Assembly (NCBI GenBank): GCA_004294385.1
Contig: REAP01000009.1
Location: 50,998 to 114,997, forward strand
Origin: Oscillatoriales cyanobacterium
GTDB taxonomy: Bacteria; Cyanobacteriota; Cyanobacteriia; Cyanobacteriales; Microcoleaceae
Reading direction: 5' to 3'
DNA: 64,000 bases
The notes under the pieces: generated by a model
What the model was told of the DNA's origin: nothing
The model's input: only the letters and a program-made list of their open reading frames with translations
The model's database searches: none
Position numbers and translations under genes: made by a program
Part shown: positions 8,837-17,822 of the stretch, piece after piece
Layout of the letters: every line of letters starts with the position of its first letter
Position numbering within the stretch: position 1 is the first letter of the stretch

Positions 8837-9152
8837 AATCTTTCCAGTATGCTATGGCTTGTCGAATATCTTGTTCTTGAGTGCTTTTATCTCCGGCTAC
8901 CAGGATGACCACTACTGTCAACCCAACTTGTCCGAAGTAGACGCGGTAGCCTGGGCCATAATTAATTCTGAGCTCAAAAACTCCTTCTCCTACTGACTTG
9001 ATATCTCCGAGATTACCTTGTTGAACTCGGTCAAGCCTAGACTTGATTCTAACTCTGACATTCCGATCGCGGACGGAATCAAGCCACTCGTCGAAAGGAA
9101 ATTTGCCATCTGATGTACCGTAACTTGTAATTTCCCTCGGTTGTACTTCCAT
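8805..9152 (-). CDS. RelE/HigB-type toxin, TA module 1
   Basis: A 115-residue RelE/ParE-superfamily protein of the phage Gp49-like/HigB type. Key pattern: FDEWLDSVRD, RLDRVQQGNLGDIKSVGEGVFELRI, YGPGYRVYF and LVAGDKSTQEQDI, the usual conserved order of the family. Members generally cleave mRNA at the ribosome; that is inferred here. The start is placed at the ATG before EVQPREI (9152), 4 nt after the stop of the upstream antitoxin, so translational coupling is likely. It is clearly related to the second toxin (9512-9850) but has diverged more than the two antitoxins have. Confidence 0.78.
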   Translation of the reverse strand: MEVQPREITSYGTSDGKFPFDEWLDSVRDRNVRVRIKSRLDRVQQGNLGDIKSVGEGVFELRINYGPGYRVYFGQVGLTVVVILVAGDKSTQEQDIRQAIAYWKDYERRESTDKS

Positions 9153-9156
9153 GATT

Positions 9157-9534
9157 TTATCGCACTTGCTCGGCAATTTCTATCATAGGGCGATCGGGAG
9201 TATATTCAGGGCGCAACTCACTATCTTCCACAGTAATTCCTAGTTTAAATCCTAATGCTTCGAGCAATTCTACAAAACTGTAAATTTCCAAACCTGCACT
9301 TGCTGTCAGCATTTGGTCAAGCTTTTCATGATGCTGCTTAGCCGAAGCAGAAAGAGCATTCATCCTGATTCGAGCCTCAATTACCTTTCTAATTGCATTT
9401 CTAAGCAGTTCAGGTTCAGGATCTTTTTCTTCTAAGATAGCGCCGATAAAGTCACCAGCGTGTTCTGTATCTTTGAGAGATTCAATTAAGGACTCGCGGT
9501 AGCTATCGCTGCTAGGCATTTTCATTTCTTTCAT
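9157..9534 (-). CDS. Antitoxin of tandem TA module 2 (HigA-like)
   Basis: A 125-residue paralogue of the module 1 antitoxin, with the same RESLIESLKDTEHAGDF, KDPEPELLRNAIRKVIEA and GLEIYSFVELLEALGFKLG blocks. The tail differs (PEYTPDRPMIEIAEQVR). The start at 9534 gives a protein matching its paralogue and overlapping the upstream toxin by 23 bp; a longer reading frame extends through the toxin gene but is not believable. The near-identity of the central part to module 1 suggests recent duplication or gene conversion. Confidence 0.75.
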   Translation of the reverse strand: MKEMKMPSSDSYRESLIESLKDTEHAGDFIGAILEEKDPEPELLRNAIRKVIEARIRMNALSASAKQHHEKLDQMLTASAGLEIYSFVELLEALGFKLGITVEDSELRPEYTPDRPMIEIAEQVR

Positions 9535-9850
9535 AGTCGGCCGAATACTCCTTCGCTTTGAGAATATCTTGTTCTTGGGTACTTTTATCCCCACTACAGA
9601 GGAGAAGCACAATTGTCGCTCCTATTTGTCTAAAATAAATCCGGTAGCCAGGGCCGTAGTTAATCCTGAGTTCACAGACACCATCTCCGACTGACTTATA
9701 AACTCCGAAATTGCCTAGACTAACTCGCTCAAGCCTTGCATCAACCTTAACTTGGGCTTTGCCATCTCGTAGGCCATAGTACCACTCTAAGAAAGGAATC
9801 CTGCCATCGGGTCGGATGTAACGTCGAATTTCCTTGGGTTGTACTTCCAT
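9512..9850 (-). CDS. RelE/HigB-type toxin, TA module 2
   Basis: A 112-residue homologue of the module 1 toxin: FLEWYYGLRDGKAQVKVDA, RLERVSLGNFGVYKSVGDG, YGPGYRIYFRQ and GDKSTQEQDILKA. First gene of the leftward four-gene operon (toxin 2, antitoxin 2, toxin 1, antitoxin 1). The start is taken as the ATG before EVQPKEI by analogy with its paralogue. Upstream of it lies a decayed third antitoxin end, so the promoter region itself is derived from TA-array DNA. The function as an RNA-cleaving toxin is inferred from family. Confidence 0.77.
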   Translation of the reverse strand: MEVQPKEIRRYIRPDGRIPFLEWYYGLRDGKAQVKVDARLERVSLGNFGVYKSVGDGVCELRINYGPGYRIYFRQIGATIVLLLCSGDKSTQEQDILKAKEYSADYERNENA

Positions 9851-9867
9851 GATTTTATCGTATTTGT

Positions 9868-9976
9868 TCGGCAATTTCTATCCTAGGGCGATCGGCAGTA
9901 CATTCAAACGAAATATCTTCCACAGTAATTCCTAGTTTAAATCCTAATTTCTATCCTAGGGCGATCGGCACTGCAT
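9868..9976 (-). pseudogene. Remnant of a third TA antitoxin 3' end
   Basis: Read leftward, 9868-9948 encodes GFKLGITVEDISFECTADR, followed by a short RIEIAEQ-type tail. It matches the last 30 or so residues of antitoxin 2 with a changed middle. A second partial copy of the tail DNA (TTTCTATCCTAGGGCGATCGGCACTGCATT-like) follows at about 9949-9976. No start or toxin partner remains. It shows that the array once had at least three modules. Confidence 0.7.
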
Positions 9977-10074
9977 TAAGTAGGCAAATCATACTTAAGA
10001 CAGAGGCATTCGATTGACAAAATAGTAAACCTTATTTTAGGAAACCAAGTTTAAATCAAACAGGGTATTGCTAA

Positions 10075-10449
10075 ATGAATTTAAAGTCGATCGCACAAAC
10101 CAATCTACTATTCGGCAGTCTGATAATTAGCCTCGGATTGCCAGCACTTCCAGCAGCAGCGGCATCAGTTACCGATGCCCAAGTCTCCGCACTCGTAGAA
10201 GCACTGCGACAAGCGGCGCCACCACAATTTGAAGCTGATGCAACAAAAGCCAAATCAATTGTTACCTGTATCGTGGGCGATTTGCTACGCGATGAATACA
10301 AAGCTAGTGGTAACAATGAAACAGCCGCTATCCGCCGCGCCGCTTGTTGGTGGATGACAGGAGAATCCGCAGCTTGCAAAACTGGTGCAACTGCTACTTT
10401 TGCCGACAAAGTTGTCAGCGTTTATCAACAGCAGCAGCCGAAAAAGTAA
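10075..10449 (+). CDS. Small exported protein of unknown function
   Basis: A 124-residue protein with a clear Sec-type signal peptide: basic start MNLKSIAQ, hydrophobic core and an Ala-rich cleavage zone (LPAAAAS) near residue 30. The mature part is about 95 residues, helical-looking, with Cys in IVTCIV, RAACWW and ESAACK that could form a disulfide outside the cytoplasm. No domain is recognised. It stands alone between the TA array and a convergent DUF3800 gene, with a shared terminator hairpin downstream. Confidence 0.65.
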   Translation: MNLKSIAQTNLLFGSLIISLGLPALPAAAASVTDAQVSALVEALRQAAPPQFEADATKAKSIVTCIVGDLLRDEYKASGNNETAAIRRAACWWMTGESAACKTGATATFADKVVSVYQQQQPKK

Positions 10450-10671
10450 GGTTTGTGCTGCGGGATATCGATTTTTTTGACCGCAGACAGGGACAGATTA
10501 ACGCAGATTAACGCAGATGAATTGCGATTTTTAGCAGAGGTGTAACCAATCCTATCGAGCCATCGGATGTAGGTTTTGGGCTGTGTAGCCTTCGGGCAAG
10601 TTACGACCGAACTGTTCGATAGAGCAATGTAGGCCGCGCCAGTATTCAACTTAAATCTTGTACCCATCAAG

Positions 10672-10709
10672 AACTCAAGGAGAACCCGACAGGGTTCTCT
10701 TTGAGTTTA
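10672..10709. terminator. Bidirectional terminator hairpin between convergent genes
   Basis: Perfect 16-bp stem: AACTCAAGGAGAACCC (10672-10687) pairs with 10692-10707 across a 4-nt loop. It overlaps the stop codon of the DUF3800 gene. The rest of 10450-10671 holds only a short direct repeat (ATTAACGCAG, about 10496-10520) and no gene. Confidence 0.7.
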
Positions 10710-11462
10710 TAGATGAGTAAATTTTCCTTTCCTTGATATGATTTTAGCTTCCAGTTTTGAAGCAATTTCTGGTTTGATGGAAAACACGTCATTATTCCCG
10801 CGTCCAGTTATCAGGCGACTAACTGTAAAAGCTAAAATATCAGCTAATTGGATAAAATAAGAACTGTGGGAATCACGAAAAACTACATCTTCAACGATGC
10901 CACATTCTGGATATTCAGACTGGATATCGAATTTCCGAAACCGCTCTCTGACCATTGTTCTAATATTTTTCTCTTGAGATGGATTGCGATCGAAATAGAT
11001 TAGCCCATTCTGGGATTGTTTAGTGGCGCGAGATTTATCGTGGAGATAGTTCTCATAGACTGACAAAAATTCTCTCCATATTTCTTCGCTAAAAAGCTTC
11101 ACAGATTTTTTATTTAATTGATTGTAACGATTTCTGAATTCATTTTTTGATCTGACAGTAGCGAATAGTTGAATTGGTGAGTCGCAAAGGATATTCACGA
11201 TGCCTATGTAAATATCCTCCATATCGACTGGATTTGCCAATGAATTAAAAAAAGCTCCTCTGTGAGCAAAGAGGTCGGAGCCTTTTAATTCCTGAATTTT
11301 CAAGCCGTATCTTTGAGAAATTGATTGTCTAAAGTTTAGCATTATCCAAAACAATTCTTTGAGATAACTGGTCTCAATAGCTACTCCAGCCAGTATGTAA
11401 AAATCAGTGCTTCCCTCCACCAAACCGTTATCGCCAGATTCATCCATGTATAAAAACTCCAT
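10707..11462 (-). CDS. DUF3800 domain protein
   Basis: A 251-residue protein starting MEFLYMDESGDNG, the acidic Asp-Glu-Ser-Gly-Asp signature of DUF3800. It also has conserved acidic residues in QELKGSDLF, a basic middle and a C-terminal QLADILAFTVSR segment. The fold is thought to be RNase H-like, and members often sit in mobile or defence loci, but the function is not established. The start at 11462 is preferred over an upstream frame start (11513) that overlaps the Rieske gene because it begins at the conserved motif. It lies directly downstream of the Rieske gene on the same strand (44 bp). Confidence 0.75.
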   Translation of the reverse strand: MEFLYMDESGDNGLVEGSTDFYILAGVAIETSYLKELFWIMLNFRQSISQRYGLKIQELKGSDLFAHRGAFFNSLANPVDMEDIYIGIVNILCDSPIQLFATVRSKNEFRNRYNQLNKKSVKLFSEEIWREFLSVYENYLHDKSRATKQSQNGLIYFDRNPSQEKNIRTMVRERFRKFDIQSEYPECGIVEDVVFRDSHSSYFIQLADILAFTVSRLITGRGNNDVFSIKPEIASKLEAKIISRKGKFTHL

Positions 11463-11506
11463 AACTTTATTCCAAAAAGAAAGAACTCCAGCGGTTACTC
11501 GGAATC

Positions 11507-12577
11507 TTACCACTTTTCCGCCTGACTTCTCATCAACTTTTGTACACTGACTAAAGCTCGATTTAACTCATAATTTTTTCTTTCTGAATTTTGCAAAAAA
11601 GCTTGTTGTTCTTCCTCAATCATCAATACATCCTGCCGCACCAAACCATCCAATAACTTTTGAGCCGCACCGAAACAAATATCTTTAATAAACTTGCGAA
11701 ACCACACAGGCAATTTGTGTAGCCGCCAAAACGCATTCAATGAGGTAAAATGAATTAAATAAGCACGAGTTGCTGTCTCGCTGACCGGACAAACCAAACA
11801 GTAAATCTTAAAGTCATTGCCCAATGTTGAAACCCAGTGTGGGTAAACATAACTTACCTCCAAAGGTTCCGGGTGCAGTTGTCGCAAAGATTTAAAAAAT
11901 AATTGAGAAATTGACCAAATTTTATCTATTTTGTAATAGCTTTCTGCTTGGTAAAGAGCCGTTACCTGATGCTCATCTTCCTCTAAAGTATCTAGCACAG
12001 GATTTGCCCAAGCTTGCCAATCATCGTGCAAGTGTCCGTGGTACATATCCATTAAATTTTCAATCAAAAATGAATGGTTTGCCTGACAGTCAATCACTGC
12101 AACTGTGGCAATATAATTGAGATGTTCCCACTCTGGTAAACTCAATAAATTAATCTGTTCGGCTTTCGTTTCGTCGCCGGGAAATATCCAGATAAAACCA
12201 GATTGTTCTTTGACTGGAAAGGAACGAATTTTGCAGTTAGGTAGCTTTTGATTGTCTGCTAAATAATCTACTTCTGCACATTCTCCCCTGGCATTCATTC
12301 GCCATCCGTGATATGCACATTCGATCAGGTCGCCTTTAACTTTTCCGTGACTAAGTTTAACTTGCCGGTGTGGACATCTGTCTTCTAAAGCGTTGATTTT
12401 GCCTGTACTATCGCGGAATAGCACGATCGCACTATGCCAAATTATTACAGGTAATGGCTCAGTCTGTACCTCTGTACTGCGGGCGACAGTGTACCATTGA
12501 TTGAGGTTAATACCCAACTGTCGAATGTGAGTTTTTTCGGTGCTTTGAGATGGAGATTTTGCGGAAATATTTTTCAT
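11507..12577 (-). CDS. Rieske [2Fe-2S] aromatic-ring-hydroxylating oxygenase, alpha-like subunit
   Basis: A 356-residue oxygenase. The N-terminal Rieske domain holds the CPHR and CAYHGW cluster-binding pairs. The catalytic domain holds ENLMDMYHGHLH, providing the two His and the bridging/metal acidic residues of the mononuclear iron site. No membrane anchor is visible, unlike chlorophyll-related PaO/CAO oxygenases. The substrate is unknown. The start is set at the ATG at 12577; a TTG five codons upstream is less likely. A perfect 22-bp hairpin separates it from the small gene upstream, so it probably has its own promoter. An electron-transfer partner (reductase) is not encoded nearby. Confidence 0.85.
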   Translation of the reverse strand: MKNISAKSPSQSTEKTHIRQLGINLNQWYTVARSTEVQTEPLPVIIWHSAIVLFRDSTGKINALEDRCPHRQVKLSHGKVKGDLIECAYHGWRMNARGECAEVDYLADNQKLPNCKIRSFPVKEQSGFIWIFPGDETKAEQINLLSLPEWEHLNYIATVAVIDCQANHSFLIENLMDMYHGHLHDDWQAWANPVLDTLEEDEHQVTALYQAESYYKIDKIWSISQLFFKSLRQLHPEPLEVSYVYPHWVSTLGNDFKIYCLVCPVSETATRAYLIHFTSLNAFWRLHKLPVWFRKFIKDICFGAAQKLLDGLVRQDVLMIEEEQQAFLQNSERKNYELNRALVSVQKLMRSQAEKW

Positions 12578-12590
12578 TGAATTTTTTGGC

Positions 12591-12653
12591 AAAAATAATG
12601 AGTTTTGAGTTAACTATAACTGATTAGTTAGTAACTCAAAACTCATTATTTTT
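12591..12653. terminator. 22-bp perfect hairpin, terminator between minus-strand genes
   Basis: Arms 12591-12612 and 12632-12653 are perfectly complementary over 22 bp (core AATGAGTTTTGAGTTA) with A/T-rich flanks that give a U-run in either direction. It is placed after the 12794-13012 gene. Confidence 0.75.
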
Positions 12654-12793
12654 CAAGTAGAGATGCACCCGAAAACTGTTATCTTATAATTATCTACTCT
12701 GATTGTGATGCCGATCGCAATTTTAAAAATTAACCACTGGTCTGAAATAGCTCAAATCTCAAAAACATCAAACTAGCTAACGCACGAATTCAC

Positions 12794-13012
12794 TCAATCT
12801 ACAAGTTTTACCCAGCCGCGCCGGACATTATACAGCAGTCTGTTGATGATGGCATACTCATCTTCATTCAATGTTCTTTCTAAGAGCGCAGATCTAAGCT
12901 GTCTCCGATCGCGGCGAGTCACCACGCTGGAGAACATGACCTGACCAAATAACTCTTCGAGTGTCATTTGGGAGACTGACATGGTGTTGAAACTCTTAAT
13001 TGATTGGAACAT
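12794..13012 (-). CDS. Small conserved cyanobacterial protein
   Basis: A 72-residue protein. The start at 13012 is chosen because AGGAG lies 8 nt upstream (13021-13025 on the plus strand as CTCCT); an ATG eight codons earlier lacks this. The pattern MTLEELFGQVM, TRRDRRQLRSALL, EDEYAIINRLLYNVRRGWVK resembles short helical proteins widespread in cyanobacteria, of unknown role. No motif for catalysis or metal binding. It appears monocistronic, ending at a strong hairpin. Confidence 0.65.
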   Translation of the reverse strand: MFQSIKSFNTMSVSQMTLEELFGQVMFSSVVTRRDRRQLRSALLERTLNEDEYAIINRLLYNVRRGWVKLVD

Positions 13013-13135
13013 CTCGAATTCTCCTAAACAGGGCATATTCCTAGTATCGTTGGTTCTTTAAGGTATTTAGGCGATCGAGGACATTGACAATGTGTGATTT
13101 TTTTGCTAGGAATCTGTGACCGAGATATTGAGGAT

Positions 13136-13180
13136 AAGTGACTAAGATTGGTATCAGCCTGTGATCTTAGTCACTTTTTT
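13136..13180 (+). terminator. Hairpin with T-run between 12.8 and 13.3 kb genes
   Basis: 13-bp stem AAGTGACTAAGAT (13136-13148) pairing with 13164-13176, followed by TTTT. No plus-strand gene precedes it, so it may simply block antisense transcription or act on the minus strand, where it lies downstream of the HDAC-like gene. Confidence 0.5.
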
Positions 13181-13290
13181 GCAGGAAACAGGCAGAAAGC
13201 AATGGGGGCGATCGCACATCCGAGAACAATCACAACCAGCCTCAAAAGCTCTCTATCCCTGATTTTTCGACACTTTTAATCTTGTTGCTG

Positions 13291-14214
13291 CTAATCGAGA
13301 CATCGATCGATCGTCGCCACAACCGACTCGGCCAACTCTTTGAGCGCGTAACCTCCCTCCAAACCAAAGGCAATGCGGCGGGTAATTTGCAGGCAATATC
13401 CCGTGAAAGTACCATAATCTGAGGGCATCAGACTCATACTCGCCAACGGATCGGCAGCATTAGCGTCATAGCCGGCGCTGACAATCAACAAATCTGGTTC
13501 AAACTTGGACAAAAACGGTACAACTTGAGATTCAAAAGCTTTCAGATATTCCGCAACTCCACCGCCGGGAGACAAGGGAATGTTCAGCACATTGTTGTAA
13601 GCCCCGCACTCATCAGCATCTCCGGTTCCTGGATAGCACGGAGATTGATGCAGGGAACAGTAGGCAATTTGTCGGCAGTTTTCCACCACAGATTGAGTGC
13701 CGTTACCGTGGTGCACGTCCCAGTCGAGGATGGCGACACGGTTAATTCCCGGCTGTTCCAGGGCATAAATCGCCGCGATCGCAGCATTGGAAAACAAGCA
13801 AAATCCCATCGCCCGATCGCGCTCAGCATGATGTCCAGGTGGTCTCGCCAGCACAAAAGCCGGTTCGCTAGAGGCTAAAACTCGATCGACTCCATCCAGC
13901 CAAGCACTCGCAGCTAGTAGCGCGACATCGTAACTTTCCGCAGAAATTGGCGTGTCACCGTCGAGGTAGCCACCCCCCCGCTGTGCCAAATGTTCGACTT
14001 CCTTGATGTATCTTGGCGCGTGAACTTTTGTGATAGCAGACAACAGTTCCTGCTCGCGCCCGACTACTGGGGTGGGAAGTTGCCATTCAAGGCGATCGGC
14101 CCAGGGAGCAGCTAAGAGAGCATTCGCGATCGTCGTTAAACGTTCTGGTCGCTCTGGGTGAAGCATTCCAGTCTTGTGCAGCAAAAAATCATCGGAATAA
14201 ATGACGGGTAGCAT
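13291..14214 (-). CDS. Histone-deacetylase-family amidohydrolase
   Basis: A 307-residue class II-type HDAC/acetylpolyamine-amidohydrolase-like enzyme. The active site is intact: H128-H129 in RPPGHHAERD, zinc ligands D166 and H168 in LDWDVHHGNGTQ and D250 in SAGYDANAADPL, plus the C-terminal LEGGYAL. Bacterial members remove acetyl groups from small molecules or proteins; the substrate here is unknown. Cytoplasmic, no signal peptide. It stands alone; upstream is the long spacer before gyrA, divergently arranged. Confidence 0.9.
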   Translation of the reverse strand: MLPVIYSDDFLLHKTGMLHPERPERLTTIANALLAAPWADRLEWQLPTPVVGREQELLSAITKVHAPRYIKEVEHLAQRGGGYLDGDTPISAESYDVALLAASAWLDGVDRVLASSEPAFVLARPPGHHAERDRAMGFCLFSNAAIAAIYALEQPGINRVAILDWDVHHGNGTQSVVENCRQIAYCSLHQSPCYPGTGDADECGAYNNVLNIPLSPGGGVAEYLKAFESQVVPFLSKFEPDLLIVSAGYDANAADPLASMSLMPSDYGTFTGYCLQITRRIAFGLEGGYALKELAESVVATIDRCLD

Positions 14215-14611
14215 CAGCAGATTTTAGATTTTATATTTTCGATTTTAGATGGTCGATCGATTTTGGATTTTCGATTTTGGATTTTCGATTGAAGAGTTGG
14301 ATAATTCAAGCACCGACTTTATTTTTTCATAGGCCCGTAAGAATTCCTTCAATGGCTTCAGATCTCTGCATAAAACAAACTTTCTAGCTTTGGTTAACCG
14401 ATCGCAAAATGAGTACAGACTAAATCATCAATTGTCCTTGTTTAGACACTTAATTTTTCTGGCTACTTTCCCTTACTCTCAAAGGCAAATTGTGATATAA
14501 TTCAGGAGTAATTTGCAATATTTGGCAACTCTACTGAACTCAAATCGATTTTATCGTATTTTTGGGGTTTATAGCGGTCAAATTTAAAGTTTTAACGGAG
14601 TTTTTCAACCT
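14215..14611. other. Divergent spacer between HDAC-like gene and gyrA
   Basis: About 400 bp with no gene. 14221-14290 contains degenerate GATTTT(C/G)GATTTT direct repeats. The remainder is AT-rich and should contain the gyrA promoter; no specific box could be assigned with confidence. A GGAG lies before the gyrA ATG. Confidence 0.5.
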
Positions 14612-17326
14612 ATGAGTATCTCTGAGTCGCGGATAATCCCGACGGATCTGGGTAATGAGATGTCCCGATCGTACTTGGAATACGCCATGAGCGTAATTGT
14701 CGGTCGGGCACTACCAGATGCTAGGGACGGTCTCAAGCCCGTTCACCGACGCATTCTCTACGCCATGAACGAATTGGGCTTGACACCCGATCGACCCTTC
14801 CGCAAATGCGCCCGTGTCGTGGGGGAGGTGCTGGGTAAGTATCACCCCCACGGAGACACCGCAGTTTACGACGCCTTGGTGCGGATGGCTCAAGATTTCT
14901 CCATGCGAGAACGCCTAATCAACGGTCACGGTAATTTCGGATCGGTAGACAACGACCCCGCAGCAGCCATGCGGTACACCGAATGTCGCCTCACCTCGCT
15001 GACTTACGACGCCATGTTGCGCGACATCGACTGCGAAACAGTTGATTTCGGCGACAACTTCGACGGTTCCCAGCAAGAACCCCTGGTACTCCCAGCTCGG
15101 ATTCCCCAAATTTTGCTCAACGGTTCATCAGGAATCGCAGTGGGAATGGCCACCAACATTCCACCCCACAATTTAGGCGAAGTAATTGACGGTTTTGTCG
15201 CCCTGATTCACAATCCAGAAATTACCGACCTGGAATTGATGCAATATATCCCCGGCCCGGACTTCCCCACCGGCGGGCAAATCTTAGGAAAAGCCACCAT
15301 TCGGGAAGCCTACACCACCGGCCGCGGCTCAATTACAATGCGGGGAGTCGCCAGCATTGAAACCATCGAACACGTCGGCCGCCCAGACAAAGAAGCAATT
15401 ATTATCACCGAACTGCCTTACCAAACAAACAAGGCAGCATTAATTGAGAAAATTGCCGAACTGGTAAACGACAAAAGATTAGAGGGAATTTCCGATCTGC
15501 GTGACGAAAGCGACAGAAACGGAATGCGGATTGTCATCGAACTCAAACGCGATGCCTATCCGCGCGTAGTCCTCAATAACCTCTACAAACAAACACCACT
15601 CCAATCCAACTTTGGAGCCAATATGTTAGCGCTAGTAAATGGGGAACCCCAGCTACTCTCGCTCTCTCAATTCCTGAATGTCTTCCTAGATTTCCGCATT
15701 GAGACAATTACTCGCAGGACTCAATACGAACTCCGCAAAGCAGAAGAACGCGACCATCTCCTGCAAGGCTTGTTAATTGCACTGGACAATTTAGATGGAA
15801 TTATCCAGCTAATTCGTCGCGCTCCTGATAGCGCAGCAGCCAAACAAGAATTGATTGATACATACGGTCTTTCCGATCAGCAATCGGACGCAATTTTGCA
15901 AATGCAACTGCGGCGTTTGACAGCCTTGGAAGCGCAAAAGATTCAACAAGAACACGAAGAATTACGCATTAAGATTGCTGACTTGGAAGATATTCTAGCC
16001 CGCCGGGAACGGATTCTAGAAATCGCCGAAGTTGAAGCACTTGAAATCAAAACCAAAATAGCCACTCCCAGGCGCACAGTCATCGAACACGCCGAAGGAG
16101 AAATCGACGAAAGAGATTTGATTGCTAACGAACAAGCAATCATTTTGATTACCGAGCAAGGCTACATCAAGCGGATGCCCGTCAGCACTTTCGAGGCCCA
16201 AAGTCGCGCTACTCGTGGCAAAGCAGGCACGAAAATGAAGGAAGATGACGGAGTAGAACATTTCCTTTCTTGTTGCGATCATGACACCGTTTTGTTCTTT
16301 AGCAACAGAGGCGTAGTTTACTCAGTCAAAGCTTATCAAATCCCAGTCAGTTCTCGGACAGCGCGTGGAATGCCTGTGTTGCAAATGTTGCCGATTCCAA
16401 TGGAAGAAAAAATCACTTCTATGGTATCTGTAACAGAATTCAGTACCGAAGAATACTTGGTTATGCTAACTCGCAGTGGTTACATCAAGAAAACGGCACT
16501 TTCAGCTTTTGGCAACATTCGCACCAATGGTTTAATCGCTATTTCTCTAGAAGAAGGCGACCAACTGCGGTGGGTGCGGAGAGCAAAAGTTGGCGACAGT
16601 ATTATCATCGGAACTAGCCAAGGTATGGCAATTCATTTCCGTACCAATCACGAACAGTTGCGCCCCACTGGCCGGGCGACGCGGGGTGTCAAATCAATGA
16701 AATTGCGATCGGGCGATGAATTGATCAGCATGGACATTTTGCCAAGTTCAATTGTTGCCGAAATTGCCGAATTGGAAACGGGCGACTCAGAACTTGATGG
16801 GGCAGATATTGCTCTATTAGAAACTGGCGACTCGGAATTTGAGTCAGCAGAAATTGCTGAATTGGAAACTGATGAATCGGAAATTGAAGAAGAAGAATTA
16901 GAACTGGAAGCTGAGGAAATAGAAGGCGAAGATGCCGAAGAAATTACTACAGCTAGCAGCGAAGTTCCTTCGGTTTTGGTAATCACAACCAATGGTTATG
17001 GGAAGCGGGTTCCAGTTTCTCAATTCCGCCTACAGAGACGTGCTGGGAAGGGCTTGACTGCTACTAAATTCAAGTCTAAAAAGGCTAAGGATCAGGTGGC
17101 TGCGTTGCGGATTGTTAACGACAGCGACGAGTTGATGATTATTACCAACCGAGGTATTATTATCCGTCAAGCGGTGAGTGCAATTTCGACGCAATCCCGG
17201 ACTGCAACTGGGGTGCGGGTGCAGCGGTTGGATGAGGATGATTCGATCGTAGCTGTGGCTTTAGTGCCGCCTGCGGGTGAAGAGTCGATCGAAGATGCGG
17301 AATCTGAGGAAGCGACAGAAGAGTAA
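14612..17326 (+). CDS. gyrA: DNA gyrase/topoisomerase IV subunit A
   Basis: The 904-residue DNA-cleaving subunit of type IIA topoisomerase. Catalytic Y122 lies in [11 protein letters not shown] and the quinolone region reads [17 protein letters not shown], with T83 and D87 at the positions equivalent to E. coli S83 and D87. The C-terminal beta-pinwheel includes a GyrA-box-like QRRAGKG, favouring gyrase over ParC. Between pinwheel blades (about residues 712-783) sits a strongly acidic insertion with an imperfect [10 protein letters not shown] repeat, which explains the length above the usual 820-870. It partners with GyrB, not encoded here, to introduce negative supercoils. It ends 49 bp before a convergent small gene, with a hairpin between. 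Confidence 0.93.
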   Translation: MSISESRIIPTDLGNEMSRSYLEYAMSVIVGRALPDARDGLKPVHRRILYAMNELGLTPDRPFRKCARVVGEVLGKYHPHGDTAVYDALVRMAQDFSMRERLINGHGNFGSVDNDPAAAMRYTECRLTSLTYDAMLRDIDCETVDFGDNFDGSQQEPLVLPARIPQILLNGSSGIAVGMATNIPPHNLGEVIDGFVALIHNPEITDLELMQYIPGPDFPTGGQILGKATIREAYTTGRGSITMRGVASIETIEHVGRPDKEAIIITELPYQTNKAALIEKIAELVNDKRLEGISDLRDESDRNGMRIVIELKRDAYPRVVLNNLYKQTPLQSNFGANMLALVNGEPQLLSLSQFLNVFLDFRIETITRRTQYELRKAEERDHLLQGLLIALDNLDGIIQLIRRAPDSAAAKQELIDTYGLSDQQSDAILQMQLRRLTALEAQKIQQEHEELRIKIADLEDILARRERILEIAEVEALEIKTKIATPRRTVIEHAEGEIDERDLIANEQAIILITEQGYIKRMPVSTFEAQSRATRGKAGTKMKEDDGVEHFLSCCDHDTVLFFSNRGVVYSVKAYQIPVSSRTARGMPVLQMLPIPMEEKITSMVSVTEFSTEEYLVMLTRSGYIKKTALSAFGNIRTNGLIAISLEEGDQLRWVRRAKVGDSIIIGTSQGMAIHFRTNHEQLRPTGRATRGVKSMKLRSGDELISMDILPSSIVAEIAELETGDSELDGADIALLETGDSEFESAEIAELETDESEIEEEELELEAEEIEGEDAEEITTASSEVPSVLVITTNGYGKRVPVSQFRLQRRAGKGLTATKFKSKKAKDQVAALRIVNDSDELMIITNRGIIIRQAVSAISTQSRTATGVRVQRLDEDDSIVAVALVPPAGEESIEDAESEEATEE

Positions 17327-17343
17327 AGGTTCATGATTTGTAG

Positions 17344-17366
17344 GGTGCGCTGCGGCGCACCTTTAC
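17344..17366 (+). terminator. GC-rich hairpin after gyrA
   Basis: GGTGCGC (17344-17350) pairs with GCGCACC (17355-17361), followed by TTTA. It resembles the dispersed GTAGGGTGCG palindromes common in cyanobacteria and probably ends gyrA transcription. Confidence 0.55.
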
Positions 17367-17374
17367 ATCGCCTT

Positions 17375-17569
17375 TTACAAATGTTGCCACGCTTCATCTT
17401 CCTCCGCTCTCAACCAGTCTTTTTGCAGGGAAGATTCACTTAAAATGCTATTCTCTAGCTGGTCTTTTTGATATTTAATTTTGAGAAATAGCAGAAAATC
17501 CCAAACCTCTTCTAATATGAATTCGGGAATATTTTCCATTTCTTGGATGAGTAGTTCTTTAGCACTCAT
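17375..17569 (-). CDS. DUF2281-type small antitoxin-like protein
   Basis: A 64-residue protein beginning MSAKELLIQEMENIPEFILE, then EVWDFLLFLKIKYQ, the pattern of DUF2281 proteins, which often serve as antitoxins next to PIN or RelE toxins. No toxin gene is adjacent: downstream is the 3' end of gyrA and upstream is a MITE-like repeat. It is thus an orphan, perhaps a leftover of a TA pair or a solitary regulator. The family assignment is from pattern memory. Confidence 0.65.
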   Translation of the reverse strand: MSAKELLIQEMENIPEFILEEVWDFLLFLKIKYQKDQLENSILSESSLQKDWLRAEEDEAWQHL

Positions 17570-17622
17570 TGCATTTACCTCTCATAAAAACCAGACAGGA
17601 ATTGATCGAAAATAATCTCTAT

Positions 17623-17728
17623 CATATCAAATCCGTTAGCATCGGAATTATTAATCTCTCTCTTATCTTCCTTCGCGTCCTTCGCGCCTTCGCGGTTAAA
17701 TCATTCCGATACAACCGGAATTGATATC
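17623..17728. repeat. 106-bp inverted-repeat element, family B (copy 1)
   Basis: Begins CATATCAAATCCGTTAGCAT and ends with the roughly inverted ACAACCGGAATTGATATC. The middle reads CTTCCTTCGCGTCC...GCGCCTTCGCGG. Close copies lie at 31196-31296 and (shared ends, different core) 32088-32183; a half copy occurs at about 5898-5921. Confidence 0.75.
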
Positions 17729-17822
17729 AGCTACTATCATACATAGTGACAAGTAAAAAATCAATCATCTATCATCAAAAGCCTTCAGTCAAAAGTCAAA
17801 TATAATTTTCAGTGAGGTAACA

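Noticed and set aside
9535..9612. N-terminal extension (26 codons) of the second antitoxin
   Set aside because: It lies wholly inside the upstream toxin gene and has no counterpart in the paralogous antitoxin; the start at 9534 gives matching N-termini.
10425..10670. 81-residue minus-strand open frame in the 10.45-10.67 kb spacer
   Set aside because: No ribosome binding site, no recognisable pattern, overlaps the 3' end of the secreted-protein gene and covers a direct-repeat stretch; nothing supports it as a gene.
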